Below are positions 1 through 8,551 of a stretch of 64,000 nucleotides of DNA, in pieces (within the stretch, counting starts at the first letter, position 1; each line of letters starts with the position of its first letter). Source of the DNA: an uncultured Bacteroidales bacterium (lineage in GTDB: Bacteria > Bacteroidota > Bacteroidia > Bacteroidales > UBA932); the NCBI GenBank assembly GCA_944323825.1, contig CALUTY010000013.1, positions 1 through 64,000 on the forward strand. Reading direction: 5' to 3'. The notes under the pieces are model-generated. The model was not told where the DNA came from and searched no databases. It saw nothing but the letters and a program-made list of their open reading frames with translations. Position numbers and translations under genes: made by a program.

Positions 1-96
1 GGCATATGTGCGACAACGACGCCGACTGACAATCGGCAGACACGGTCAGGGCAGGACTCAATGACATTAGAGATTCTGTCCGTAGCAGGATTCGGA

Positions 97-405
97 TTAT
101 TTGAATTGTGCTCTGTATTGTGTCATGGATATCTTGATCGCAGACTTGAAAAAGCGGTTCATATATGCCGGGTCCGGGAAATTAAGCCGTTCTGCGATCT
201 CTTTTATTGAAAGGTCAGTCTTCGAAAGGTACATTTTCATGATAAGGATAACTTTTCTGTCTATTATCTCTTTCGGAGTCTGGCCTACTTCCCGGGCAGT
301 TATCAGTCGGAGATAGTATGTCGAAATGCACATCCTGTCAGCATAGTACGATGCTTTCCGCTCTTTGTTGCAATGCCTGATACACAGACCAGGACGGTGC
401 AGCCT
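97..405 (-). pseudogene. AraC-family regulator, C-terminal fragment
   Basis: The reading frame encodes only the DNA-binding end of an AraC-type regulator. The recognisable stretch includes YYADRMCISTYYL, SPKE-like QTPKEIIDRKV, and the second helix-turn-helix region LSIKEIAERLNFPDPAYMNRFF. Homology-like residues (RHCNKERKASYYADRM) continue upstream of the first ATG at 333, until an in-frame TGA at 406-408, so the gene is a remnant and not a small protein with its own start. A complete family member would carry a sensor or cupin domain of roughly 150-200 residues in front. No such sequence is visible in the next 200 bases in any frame. It is probably not functional; a stand-alone DNA-binding domain cannot be excluded. 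Confidence 0.7.
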
Positions 406-539
406 TCAGTCGGACTATGATATGCAGATCGTGAAACATGACAAGTCGTTTGTGGACCGGCTCAAGAGCGTGCGTAAACTTGTGGCTACATTTTAATTTG
501 GCATAACGATTTTTTGCTGCATTTGCAGTGATTAAATAA

Positions 540-583
540 GGGGCTGAATCAAAACTTTCATTTTGACGCAGCCCCGTTTTTTT
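540..583. terminator. Hairpin terminator, copy A of a repeated design
   Basis: GGGGCTG-AATCAAAA pairs with TTTTGACG-CAGCCCC around a six-base loop. On the plus strand it is followed by a G and a run of seven T. On the minus strand it lies just downstream of the BspA-like gene, which it probably terminates, and is followed by TTATTTA. A near-identical hairpin is at 24203-24237. Confidence 0.7.
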
Positions 584-616
584 CGGAGTCATTCCCGGAC
601 AAGCGAATCCTTCTCT

Positions 617-1585
617 TTACGGTATGGCCTGGATGATGTCTGCGTAGTCGCTCCAGCCAGTCGCTGCCTGATAGGCTTCTACCGAGCCGGCGGGGACATA
701 AATGGCGGTAAGGGCGCTGCAACCGCTGAAGGATGTGTTGCGAAGCTCTGACGGCGTCGTGGCCAGGCAGGTGACGGTGGTCAGGGCTTCGCAGCCAGCG
801 AATGCTGAATCTCCGATACTTGTCAGTCCCTCCTGCAGGATGATAGAGGTCAGAGAGAAACAAGCGATGAATGCTCTATATCCAAGCCCTGTGATCCCTT
901 GCGGTAATTTGACTGTTATAAGTGTAGTATTACCATAAACAACAGCTCCATCATCTTTGTATATCCAGTTATTACTATCCGCTCCCGTATAAGCCGCTCC
1001 CTCAAGGTCGATTGTCTGTAACGTGCGTTTGCTTTGCTTGACTGCTGCCCAGTCGGTCTCATTGAGCGTGCCGCTTGTCACGGTGACGGAGGTCAGGTCA
1101 GTGCGGTCACCTATCGCCGTGGCCAGCTCGCCGGGCTGGACGCCACCTGCCTTCAGCTCGGTGCCCGTGAGGCTACAAGCTGCCACCGTCAGTTGTCCGA
1201 TGGTGGTGCTGCCCTGCCCGTTGTCCAGCATCACGAGGATGTCACCCTCGACAGCACCGCTTGCCGCATCAGCGGGGGCGGTCACGTTCAGGATGAAGCC
1301 GGTGGCGGCGCGTGTCGGAAGTGTTACCTCGGCTTTCCAACCGTAGGGGGCGACGGTAAAGAGGTTGTCAGTGGTGAACCGGTCGCTACCTTCGGCGGTG
1401 AAGTCCACGGCCATCGTTTCGCCACAGGTCATAAAGAGTCTTTGCGTGTCGCCGAAATCCACCTTGATGCCCGTATAGTGTTCGGTGTTCCGGTTGACTT
1501 GCTCCCACAGTTCGGAGTCGTCATACTTGCAGGCCGTCAGGGCCAGTGCGGCCAGCAACAGGGTCAGGGTCTTTCTCGCTTCCAT
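617..1585 (-). CDS. BspA-type leucine-rich-repeat lipoprotein
   Basis: Predicted exported lipoprotein of 322 residues. The N-terminus has a hydrophobic signal (residues 5-18) ending in the lipobox LTAC with Cys19 as the lipidated residue. Residues about 25-150 form a beta-rich segment like those in Bacteroidales surface proteins. The C-terminal third contains BspA-type (LRR_5) repeats: LTSIILQEGLTSIGDSAFAGC, then LTTVTCLATTPSELRNTSFSGC. It ends with a motif typical of these repeats, AIYVPAGSVEAYQAATGWSDY. Proteins of this type are usually surface exposed and implicated in adhesion or protein binding; the ligand is unknown. The gene is GC-rich except for an AT-rich patch around 917-985. It lies downstream of the AraC regulator on the same strand, 57 bases away. 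Confidence 0.8.
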   Translation of the reverse strand: MEARKTLTLLLAALALTACKYDDSELWEQVNRNTEHYTGIKVDFGDTQRLFMTCGETMAVDFTAEGSDRFTTDNLFTVAPYGWKAEVTLPTRAATGFILNVTAPADAASGAVEGDILVMLDNGQGSTTIGQLTVAACSLTGTELKAGGVQPGELATAIGDRTDLTSVTVTSGTLNETDWAAVKQSKRTLQTIDLEGAAYTGADSNNWIYKDDGAVVYGNTTLITVKLPQGITGLGYRAFIACFSLTSIILQEGLTSIGDSAFAGCEALTTVTCLATTPSELRNTSFSGCSALTAIYVPAGSVEAYQAATGWSDYADIIQAIP

Positions 1586-1642
1586 GGTCGTCGGGGTTTA
1601 ATTGTTGATAATAAGTAAGGTTCGTATTCAAAAATAAATAAT

Positions 1643-2758
1643 TCATCCCTGGCTGCGCTTCCATTTAGTGGGAGGGATACCTTCCTTTTTGGTGAATATC
1701 TTCGAGAAATGGCTCAGTGAAAGGAAGCCGGAAGCCTCCGATACTCCTCCTATGGTCATCTCCGGATGCTCCGCCATCAGCCTCTTTGCGAACTCTATCC
1801 TGAGCATGGATATCCACTCGCGGAATGTGCTCCGGTACGTGGCCTTTATGTAGCCGGCAAGATAGGTGCGGTTGGTGCAGAGGGATGCTGCAAGGTCTCC
1901 GATGGTCAGCCCGGGATGCGTATAGCCGTCTTTCCCTATCCACTCGGCCAGTCTTTTCTCTATCTCGGCATGATACATAGGACGGGTCTCCTGTTCCGCC
2001 TGTTCCATCAGGCCTTCCTGCTCCATGCCCTCCGGCATCACGTCTTCCAGAGCCGACTCCACCCTCTCGTAGAAGACCATATAGTTCATATATGAACAAT
2101 AAAGGTAGATATAGAACGGAATGGACGAAAGTATCCAGATGAACACGTATTTCTCAGGTATGAACGTGAATAGTCCGCATCCGACCCCGTAAATGACGGC
2201 CCACCAGGTAAATACCGAGAGCCAGTCTATATAGGCTGCTATATGGTCGGAATAGGTTTCGTCGAACAGTCTGACCGCTTTCCTGTACGTGCGTATAAGC
2301 CTTGTCGCAAGCCCGAAGGCATATGCCAGGAACCATGCCGTCATTGCGATTATGCCTGCGATGCCGATGGTCCCTCCCGGGAAAAATGCAAGGACGGCCC
2401 CGGCAACAACGGTGAAGCATAGCCATCCGGCAATATTCAGGTTGAAACGCCGGCGTGTAAGATAGCGGCTGTCGAGCAGGGAGGTAAGGGCTGAACTGAA
2501 AAGCCATGCCGCCAGATAGTATGTCGACAGATTCATCAGTATGGCCGCACCGGGAGCGGTGAAACGGAGGCTGCAGAACAGATGCACCATATAGTTCGCC
2601 GAAAGCAGGAGCAATGCCGCTCCCATTATCTTCCTTGAACGGATATAATTGTCGAAAACATGTTTGTCAGGTCTTTTGGCAACCATGAAATAGACACCGA
2701 AAAAAAGCATTAGTGACAATGCAGCGCAAAGCGAACACTCATACAAGATTCTATCCAT
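1643..2758 (-). CDS. Membrane-anchored AraC-family transcriptional regulator
   Basis: This 371-residue protein has about seven hydrophobic segments (residues 1-230), starting with the helix CAALSLMLFFGVYFMVA. A cytoplasmic AraC-type helix-turn-helix domain follows (residues about 270-371), with LTIGDLAASLCTNRTYLAGY and MTIGGVSEASGFLSLSHFSK as the two recognition units. Such multipass AraC proteins are known in Bacteroidota and presumably sense a signal at the inner membrane. I chose the ATG at 2758 over an upstream in-frame ATG at 2893. The longer version adds 45 residues that lie on the complement of the GH88 coding sequence and do not resemble the family. The start codon sits within a few bases of the point where that GH88 gene is cut off. 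Target genes are unknown; the BspA-like gene downstream is the nearest candidate. Confidence 0.85.
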   Translation of the reverse strand: MDRILYECSLCAALSLMLFFGVYFMVAKRPDKHVFDNYIRSRKIMGAALLLLSANYMVHLFCSLRFTAPGAAILMNLSTYYLAAWLFSSALTSLLDSRYLTRRRFNLNIAGWLCFTVVAGAVLAFFPGGTIGIAGIIAMTAWFLAYAFGLATRLIRTYRKAVRLFDETYSDHIAAYIDWLSVFTWWAVIYGVGCGLFTFIPEKYVFIWILSSIPFYIYLYCSYMNYMVFYERVESALEDVMPEGMEQEGLMEQAEQETRPMYHAEIEKRLAEWIGKDGYTHPGLTIGDLAASLCTNRTYLAGYIKATYRSTFREWISMLRIEFAKRLMAEHPEMTIGGVSEASGFLSLSHFSKIFTKKEGIPPTKWKRSQG

Positions 2759-2761
2759 CCC

Positions 2762-3220
2762 GATTCTTCCATGTGGGCCCGTGGCCAGGCATGGGCCATA
2801 TATGGCTATACAATGTGCTACAGATTTACAAAGGATGTGAAATACAAGGACTTTGCCTGCCGCCTTGCCGACACCTGGCTTTCGAGGATTCATGAAGACA
2901 TGGTCCCTTATTGGGATTTCGACGACCCTGAGATTCCGGAAGTCTCACGCGACGCTTCGGCAGCGGCAGTTGTAGCTTCGGCGCTTATCGAACTTTCAGG
3001 TTATGTTGACGGTCAGCTTTCCGGAAAATATTTTGACGCTGCCCGCAGGACCCTGGCCTCCCTCTATGAAAATTACCGTGGCGGCGACTCCTGTCCTGCC
3101 TTCCTGCTGCATTCCACCGGGCACCGTCCAGCCGGCTCTGAAATAGACTATGCCATCATCTATGCCGACTATTATTACATCGAGGCGCTGATGCGTCTGC
3201 GGGCCTTGCAGCATAAATAA
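2762..3220 (+). pseudogene. GH88-family unsaturated glucuronyl hydrolase, 3' fragment
   Basis: The frame encodes the C-terminal part of a GH88 glycoside hydrolase, a family that removes 4,5-unsaturated uronic acids from lyase products. The family signatures are clear: SSMWARGQAWAIYGY, MVPYWDFDDPEIP, SRDASAAAVVASALIELS, and the terminal EIDYAIIYADYYYIEAL. About 150 of the usual 370-400 residues are present. The match begins with DSSMWARGQ at about 2762, four bases beyond the AraC start codon at 2758. Bases further upstream belong to the AraC gene on the other strand, so the 5' part including the catalytic aspartate region is gone. This is a truncated gene, most likely left by a rearrangement. 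An assembly misjoin is the main alternative. Confidence 0.8.
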
Positions 3221-3225
3221 AAACA

Positions 3226-3255
3226 GGGCAGGTCAATGGTATGACCCGCCCCGTT
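3226..3255. terminator. Bidirectional terminator between GH88 fragment and hsp20
   Basis: GGGCAGGTCA pairs with TGACCCGCCC (one A-C mismatch) around a six-base loop, followed by CGTTTT on the plus strand. On the minus strand it is followed by a TGTTTTTATT run. The flanking genes converge here. Confidence 0.75.
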
Positions 3256-3300
3256 TTCTTATTCCTTTATTCATCCTTTGATGGGGATGTATCCGGTCTG

Positions 3301-3732
3301 TCATTTCACTTCGATGACTCTCTTGGACTCATCGACTTTAACTTTCTGGATCTTAGGAATGTTGACATTCAGGACTCCGTGTTCCACCTGGGCGCTGATC
3401 TTCTCTTTGTCTGCATCCTCCGGCAGAAGCATTGTCTGCTGGAATTTTGAATATGAGAATTCGCGGCGGAGGTAATGTCCATGCCTTTTCTCCTGTTTCT
3501 CGTCCTGCTTCTTTTCCATTTCGATTACAAGGTTGCCGTCATCATTGAGATGCACCTTGAAATCTTCCTTTGTCATTCCCGGAGCGGCAAGTTCGAGCTC
3601 GTAACCGTTCTCGTCTTCTAATACATTGATGGCCGGAGCCGTTGCGTTCATCCTGTCCATCCAGTTCGTGTCAAAGAAATCATTGAAAATGTCAGGCAGC
3701 CAAGTCTGGCTTGTTCTTCTTGAAGGTACCAT
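3301..3732 (-). CDS. Small heat shock protein, Hsp20/alpha-crystallin family
   Basis: A 143-residue cytoplasmic holdase chaperone of the Hsp20 family. These proteins bind unfolding proteins without ATP and form large oligomers. The alpha-crystallin domain spans about residues 33-135, with the conserved start APAINVLEDENGYELELAAPG and MTKEDFKVHLNDDGNLVIEM. The closing beta strands contain GVLNVNIPK, a form of the family's A-x-x-x-n-G-v-L motif. The N-terminus, with the conserved WLPDIFNDFFD segment, is typical for Bacteroidota. The ATG at 3732 is preceded by AAGGAGA at a good distance. It is divergent from uvrA across 304 bases and converges on the GH88 fragment. Heat or stress induction is expected from the family, but I did not recognise a heat-shock operator. 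Confidence 0.93.
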   Translation of the reverse strand: MVPSRRTSQTWLPDIFNDFFDTNWMDRMNATAPAINVLEDENGYELELAAPGMTKEDFKVHLNDDGNLVIEMEKKQDEKQEKRHGHYLRREFSYSKFQQTMLLPEDADKEKISAQVEHGVLNVNIPKIQKVKVDESKRVIEVK

Positions 3733-4036
3733 AATATAATCTCCTTTTTAAATTTATAATCAGTTTTTGTCTGTCCGTCTTTCGTGCTCCGGAGTCTGCA
3801 GGTGTGTCTGCGTTCGCGGTGCCTGTCCGGCGGACTTGCCTGATGATATTGCAACCGGTGTGCCGATGGTCCCGGATATTTAAATCGTAAGAAAAAACGG
3901 AATTTTTGTCATGAAATGGTGTCAAAGTGTCCTTGGATTTGTCAAATTGTCATTTCGGATCATAAAAAGGATTCGCAGCACTCGTCAGGTAGGGAAATTT
4001 TGCTAACTTTGAGGTTGCTTTTTTCAGGAGGTGGTT
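3733..4036. promoter_or_regulatory. Divergent intergenic region hsp20/uvrA with uvrA promoter
   Basis: No gene is visible in these 304 bases. TAACTTTG at 4004-4011 fits the Bacteroidota -7 consensus TAnnTTTG and would start transcription about 20 bases before uvrA. No TTTG lies at the expected 19-21 base distance upstream. CAGGAGG (4025-4031) is a good ribosome binding site and selects the ATG at 4037. On the hsp20 side only the AAGGAGA ribosome binding site was recognised; no -7 box was found. Confidence 0.55.
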
Positions 4037-6913
4037 ATGGCTGACAGCAGCAGTATTCTTATCAAAGGCGCCAAGGTGAACAATCTCAAGGATATCACCG
4101 TAGAGATTCCGAGGGGCAAGTTTGTGGTGATAACCGGAATATCCGGGTCGGGGAAGTCTTCCCTGGCCTTTGACACCCTTTTTGCGGAGGGACAGCGTCG
4201 TTTTGCCGAAAGCCTTTCGTCCTATGCGAGGCAGTTCCTCGGCAGGATGGTGAAGCCTGATGTGGAGCTGATTGAGGGTATTCCGCCTGCCATAGCCATC
4301 GAACAGAAGGTGAATACGCGCAACCCGCGCTCTACCGTAGCCACAAGCACGGAAATCTTTGATTATCTTAGGCTGATATTTGCAAGGATAGGCCGTACAT
4401 ATTCTCCTGTAAGCGGTGAGGAGGTGAAGTGCCATACAGTCAATGATGTGCTTGAATATATTCTTGCCGGGGAGTCATCGACGGTCTATCTGCTGTCAGA
4501 TCTGGGCTGGAGCGGCCGCGACGACAAGGTGGAACTGATGCTCAGTCTGAAAGAGGAGGGATATTCCCGTTTCTATACGGACAGGCCGGTGAGAATCGAA
4601 GAGGTCATGAAGATGGCTGAGTCAGGTGACTACCCGTCTGAAGCGTATCTCCTTGTGGACAGGCTGCGTATCCCTGCCGTGTCTTGGGATGACGGGGGAG
4701 ATGTGACCGCTGTTTCAGCCGAGGGTGTGACGCTCTCCCGGACGGAGTGGGATGATCTGAACACCCGTCTTCATTCCTCCATCCAGACCGCCTTTGACAA
4801 GGGGAACGGGACGATGCTTGTCAAAAAAGAGCACTTCCCTGACAAAAAATTTGTGAACCGTTTTGAGGCAGACGGAATGACGTTCCAGGAGCCGGACGAA
4901 TACATGTTCAGTTTCAACAGCCCTCTCGGGGCCTGTCCTGAATGCGGGGGACTCGGTCAGATAATAGGCATCAGCGAGGATCTGGTGGTCCCGGACAAGA
5001 GCCGGAGCATATATGACGGGGCCATAGCCTGCTGGAGAGGGGATAAGATGGGGTGGTTCAAGGACCATCTTGTAAAGAATGCCTCCAGGTATGGAATCCC
5101 TGTATTCGAGCCTTATTGCAATCTTACTGATGAACAGAAGGATATGATCTGGCAGGGATGTCAGGGCACTTCTGAGGAAGATTCCATCATAGGAATAAAT
5201 GAATTCTTCAAATGGGTTGAGTCCAACCGCTACAAGATACAGTACAAATATATGCTCAGCCGGTATTCCGGCAAGACCGTGTGCCGGGCCTGCGGCGGAA
5301 GCCGTCTGCGCAAGGATGCCCTTTATGTGAAGGTCGGAGGGAAGAACATCCATGAGCTGCTCAGTATGAATGTGGACAGTCTGCTGGATTTCTTTGAGAC
5401 TCTGACTCTCACTGAATATGAGAGGAGCATAGTCTCCAAGGCTGTCGCTGAGATTGTTTCGCGCCTGCGATATATCAGGGATGTCGGACTTTCCTATCTG
5501 ACCCTGAACAGGACCTCCAACACCTTGTCCGGAGGCGAAAGCCAGAGGATCAATCTTGTCACTGCTCTCGGCAGTTCGCTTGTCGGCTCCCTGTATATCC
5601 TTGACGAGCCGAGCATCGGCCTTCATCCGAGAGATACGGACAGGCTGATATCAGTGCTTAAACGCCTGAGGGACATCGGCAATACTGTGGTGGTCGTGGA
5701 GCATGACGAGGAGATCATGCGTGCAGCGGACCTGCTCATAGACATGGGGCCTTATGCCGGGGTCAACGGAGGAGAGGTGGTTTTCAAGGGCAGGCTCGGG
5801 GATGCCGCTGATGAGGCTTCCGTTTCCCGTTCGCTCACCCTGCAGTATCTTTCCGGAAAGCGGAAAAGATATGTACGCGAAAAGCATTCCTGGGTATATT
5901 CCATAATGGTGGAAGGCGCAATGGAGCACAATCTGAAGGATATGGATTTGCGTTTCCCTCTCGGTGTGCTCACCGTGGTGACAGGCGTGAGCGGCAGCGG
6001 AAAGTCTTCCCTTGTCGGGGATATCCTGTATCCGGCTCTTTTCAGGCATATCAACCATGCCGGTTCCGCCCCCGGGACATTCAGAAACCTTTCCGGAAAT
6101 GTGGACAGGATCACCCAGGTGGAATATGTGGACCAGAATCCGATAGGAAAGAGCTCAAGGTCGAATGCCGTTACCTATCTGAAGATATATGATGACATCA
6201 GGAAGCTTCTTTCAGACCAGCCTTATGCCAAGCTGAACGGCTATACCCCTTCGCACTTCTCGTTCAATATGGACGGGGGCCGTTGTCCTGAATGCCAGGG
6301 CGAGGGTTTTGTGAAGATAGGGATGCAGTTCATGGCAGATGTCACCATGGTGTGTGAGGCCTGCGGAGGCAAGCGTTTCAAGCCGGACATACTTGAAGTC
6401 CGTTACAAGGACAAGAACATTGACGACATCCTGAACATGAGCGTCGAGGAAGCCATAGCCTTCTTTTCATCCCAGAGTGATGCCGCGGCGAAGCGTATAG
6501 CCGAGCGTCTGCAGCCGCTTGTGGATGTGGGTCTTTCATATATCAAGCTCGGCCAGAGCAGCAGCACCCTCAGCGGCGGCGAGAGTCAGAGGATAAAGCT
6601 GGCATATTTCCTTTCCATGAACGATGCTTCTGCCAAGTCCAAGGATAACCGCATAATGTTCATCTTTGACGAGCCTACCACCGGACTTCATTTCTATGAT
6701 GTGGAGAAACTCCTCAAATCCTTTGACGAACTTATCGCCAGAGGCCATTCCATAGTGGTCGTGGAACATAACCCCGATGTCATCCGTGCCGCCGACTGGA
6801 TCATAGACCTCGGTCCCGATGCCGGTGACAACGGAGGCCGTGTCGTCTTCGAAGGTACCCCCGAAGACCTCCTGAAGTCAGCGGACACTTTCACTGCCCG
6901 CTATCTCAGGTGA
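4037..6913 (+). CDS. uvrA: UvrABC excinuclease subunit A
   Basis: UvrA is the damage-recognition ATPase of nucleotide excision repair. It dimerises, loads UvrB at lesions and then leaves. The 958-residue protein has two ABC modules: Walker [10 protein letters not shown] at about 34 and GVSGSGKSS at about 650, and signature motifs LSGGESQR at about 496 and 844. The C-terminal zinc module has both pairs, CPEC at about 751 and CEAC at about 773. In the N-terminal module CPEC (about 300) and CRAC (about 415) are present, but the extra CxxC pair that E. coli UvrA carries just before the FSFNNPAGAC segment is absent; here it reads [13 protein letters not shown] chose the ATG at 4037 because a GTG at 4031 lies on the ribosome binding site. 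It converges on the fimbrillin gene with one base between stop codons. Confidence 0.93.
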   Translation: MADSSSILIKGAKVNNLKDITVEIPRGKFVVITGISGSGKSSLAFDTLFAEGQRRFAESLSSYARQFLGRMVKPDVELIEGIPPAIAIEQKVNTRNPRSTVATSTEIFDYLRLIFARIGRTYSPVSGEEVKCHTVNDVLEYILAGESSTVYLLSDLGWSGRDDKVELMLSLKEEGYSRFYTDRPVRIEEVMKMAESGDYPSEAYLLVDRLRIPAVSWDDGGDVTAVSAEGVTLSRTEWDDLNTRLHSSIQTAFDKGNGTMLVKKEHFPDKKFVNRFEADGMTFQEPDEYMFSFNSPLGACPECGGLGQIIGISEDLVVPDKSRSIYDGAIACWRGDKMGWFKDHLVKNASRYGIPVFEPYCNLTDEQKDMIWQGCQGTSEEDSIIGINEFFKWVESNRYKIQYKYMLSRYSGKTVCRACGGSRLRKDALYVKVGGKNIHELLSMNVDSLLDFFETLTLTEYERSIVSKAVAEIVSRLRYIRDVGLSYLTLNRTSNTLSGGESQRINLVTALGSSLVGSLYILDEPSIGLHPRDTDRLISVLKRLRDIGNTVVVVEHDEEIMRAADLLIDMGPYAGVNGGEVVFKGRLGDAADEASVSRSLTLQYLSGKRKRYVREKHSWVYSIMVEGAMEHNLKDMDLRFPLGVLTVVTGVSGSGKSSLVGDILYPALFRHINHAGSAPGTFRNLSGNVDRITQVEYVDQNPIGKSSRSNAVTYLKIYDDIRKLLSDQPYAKLNGYTPSHFSFNMDGGRCPECQGEGFVKIGMQFMADVTMVCEACGGKRFKPDILEVRYKDKNIDDILNMSVEEAIAFFSSQSDAAAKRIAERLQPLVDVGLSYIKLGQSSSTLSGGESQRIKLAYFLSMNDASAKSKDNRIMFIFDEPTTGLHFYDVEKLLKSFDELIARGHSIVVVEHNPDVIRAADWIIDLGPDAGDNGGRVVFEGTPEDLLKSADTFTARYLR

Positions 6914-6914
6914 T

Positions 6915-8465
6915 TCAGTCCACTACAATCACTATCATCTCGCTTTGGTTGAGGGGATAGCCGGTTTCCATATACAGGAGTCCGCTTCCCTTTTCCTTGA
7001 GGGTGAGCGTCACTCCTTTTCCGTCGTCGTCAAGCACATAATCATATACGCCCCTTTCCCTGTCGTATTCCAGTTCTTCCAGCCCGATGTCGAATGTGGC
7101 GGAAGGCGGGTAATATTCACAGAATACATGAAACTTGTCACCGCGCTTTCCTCTCAGGTAATTTCCTGGATAGATGTTCATGTAGTATGGATTGAGGCTT
7201 ACGGTGATGTCGCATTCGGCAAAGACCCCGCTGCCGTCGGCAGCCCGGCATGTGACAGTGCATACTCCTTCATTCCTTGCCGTGACGGTTCCTGTTCCGG
7301 ACACTTCTGCCACATGGCTGTTGTCCGATTCCCAAAGCAAGGTCATGTCTGAGGCATCATCAGGGAAAACATATGCGTTCAGGACTGCGGTTTCTCCGAA
7401 ATAATTCATTTCAAGTGTGCTGTATGAAAGCCGTATTTCCTGCACATATTTCCCTATTCCGCCCGTGTCCACTCTCCAGCTGTCTTCTGATAGTCCGTCG
7501 TCTTCAGGCTTTACACATACCTTATAATGCCTGTTGCGCCTGACATCAAAGTTCCCGTTCCCTTCCCCGAGATAGAACCTGTATTTCAGTTCCTGTCCAG
7601 GAAATGAGAAGTGCGTGTCTGATTCATAGTCCGCTGCAAGTTCTATATATGAACATAGGGAGGCAAGAGGGTCACCTTCCCCGAAAAACTTGTCCTGATC
7701 CGCCACATTGCCGTCGAGCAGGTTCCCATGCATGTTTTCCAGAAGATAGACACTCACAGTGCCGCTTTTCCCGAATCCCCTGTCTGAATTTAATATTGAC
7801 ACGGCTTCGTCTTCCTTTGAAAATCCGGATAAGAAGATGTCGTCTTCGGATTCCGTCCTGCTCTCTTCGAACAATGTGGCTGACTTGGGACATGCCCCCA
7901 CCTTGACCTGTCTGACATGGAATTCAACTCCGTCCGACAACATGCTCCGGTCTATGGATAAGGTCACCTTTGACATCAGCCGTTCCATCGGGACGGATAT
8001 GCTGCCTCCTGCCGGGACGGTGATGTCTTCCGTCTTCCCGCACATCGGAATGCCTATCCTGTAGTCATCGGGATATACGAGATGGTACCTGTATCTTTCC
8101 AGTTCTCCTATGCTGCTGACATCCAGTCTGTATCCCATGTTTGCACAGGCGTATATCGAATACCTGCATCCCTTCAGGAGATCCGTTTCGTATATGTAGC
8201 CTGTCCCGTCCTGCTGCATCTGTGACACAGGAAGATAGACATGCTCTTCCATAAGTCCGTCTGCATTGAATATGAACAGGTTCATGTCGCTGACGCGGTT
8301 CTCGTCAGGGTCAGCGGACCTGCTCCCTGGTATGGACATCACGGTTTCCATCACGATTTTCACAGGACTCACGCCGTGCTCCTTGTCCGGCATTTCCGTA
8401 TGGCTGCATCCTGATGTCCATAAGGCAGAAATCAATGTAAAGGTCAAGATCGAAGCTTGTTTCAT
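6915..8465 (-). CDS. DUF4906-type fimbrillin lipoprotein with Ig-like domain
   Basis: A 516-residue exported lipoprotein; the signal ends WTSGC, giving Cys19 or so as lipid anchor. The first 330 residues look like the DUF4906/fimbrillin group: an early SDMNLFIFNADG strand, SIYACANMGY, a VPMERLMSKV segment and SVYLLENMHGNLL, close to the group's ENmqG motif. Residues about 350-425 are a bacterial Ig-like group 2 domain (DASDMTLLWESDNSHVAEVS, then TVTARNEGVCTVTCRAADGS). The rest is beta-rich and unassigned. Such proteins are components or tips of Mfa/Fim-like surface fimbriae, processed and anchored at the outer membrane. The start at 8465 was taken because the signal peptide begins there; an earlier in-frame ATG adds 14 polar residues. 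It lies downstream of a second fimbrillin-like gene and mirrors the pair at 20.3-24.1 kb. Confidence 0.75.
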   Translation of the reverse strand: MKQASILTFTLISALWTSGCSHTEMPDKEHGVSPVKIVMETVMSIPGSRSADPDENRVSDMNLFIFNADGLMEEHVYLPVSQMQQDGTGYIYETDLLKGCRYSIYACANMGYRLDVSSIGELERYRYHLVYPDDYRIGIPMCGKTEDITVPAGGSISVPMERLMSKVTLSIDRSMLSDGVEFHVRQVKVGACPKSATLFEESRTESEDDIFLSGFSKEDEAVSILNSDRGFGKSGTVSVYLLENMHGNLLDGNVADQDKFFGEGDPLASLCSYIELAADYESDTHFSFPGQELKYRFYLGEGNGNFDVRRNRHYKVCVKPEDDGLSEDSWRVDTGGIGKYVQEIRLSYSTLEMNYFGETAVLNAYVFPDDASDMTLLWESDNSHVAEVSGTGTVTARNEGVCTVTCRAADGSGVFAECDITVSLNPYYMNIYPGNYLRGKRGDKFHVFCEYYPPSATFDIGLEELEYDRERGVYDYVLDDDGKGVTLTLKEKGSGLLYMETGYPLNQSEMIVIVVD

Positions 8466-8551
8466 GATATTGGTCTGGTTTTGCCTGCTGCGTGTCCGGC
8501 ATGGCAAGGCGATGTGGATATTCTTGTGCTGTCTTCATGTGCATAGATTGT

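Noticed and set aside
2759..2893. Longer start of the AraC regulator
   Set aside because: The extra 45 residues are antisense to the conserved GH88 coding sequence and do not look like the family.
4715..5626. Open frame of 303 codons antisense to uvrA
   Set aside because: It mirrors uvrA codons, has no family features and no ribosome binding site; the same holds for the antisense frame at 1034-1618 in the BspA-like gene.
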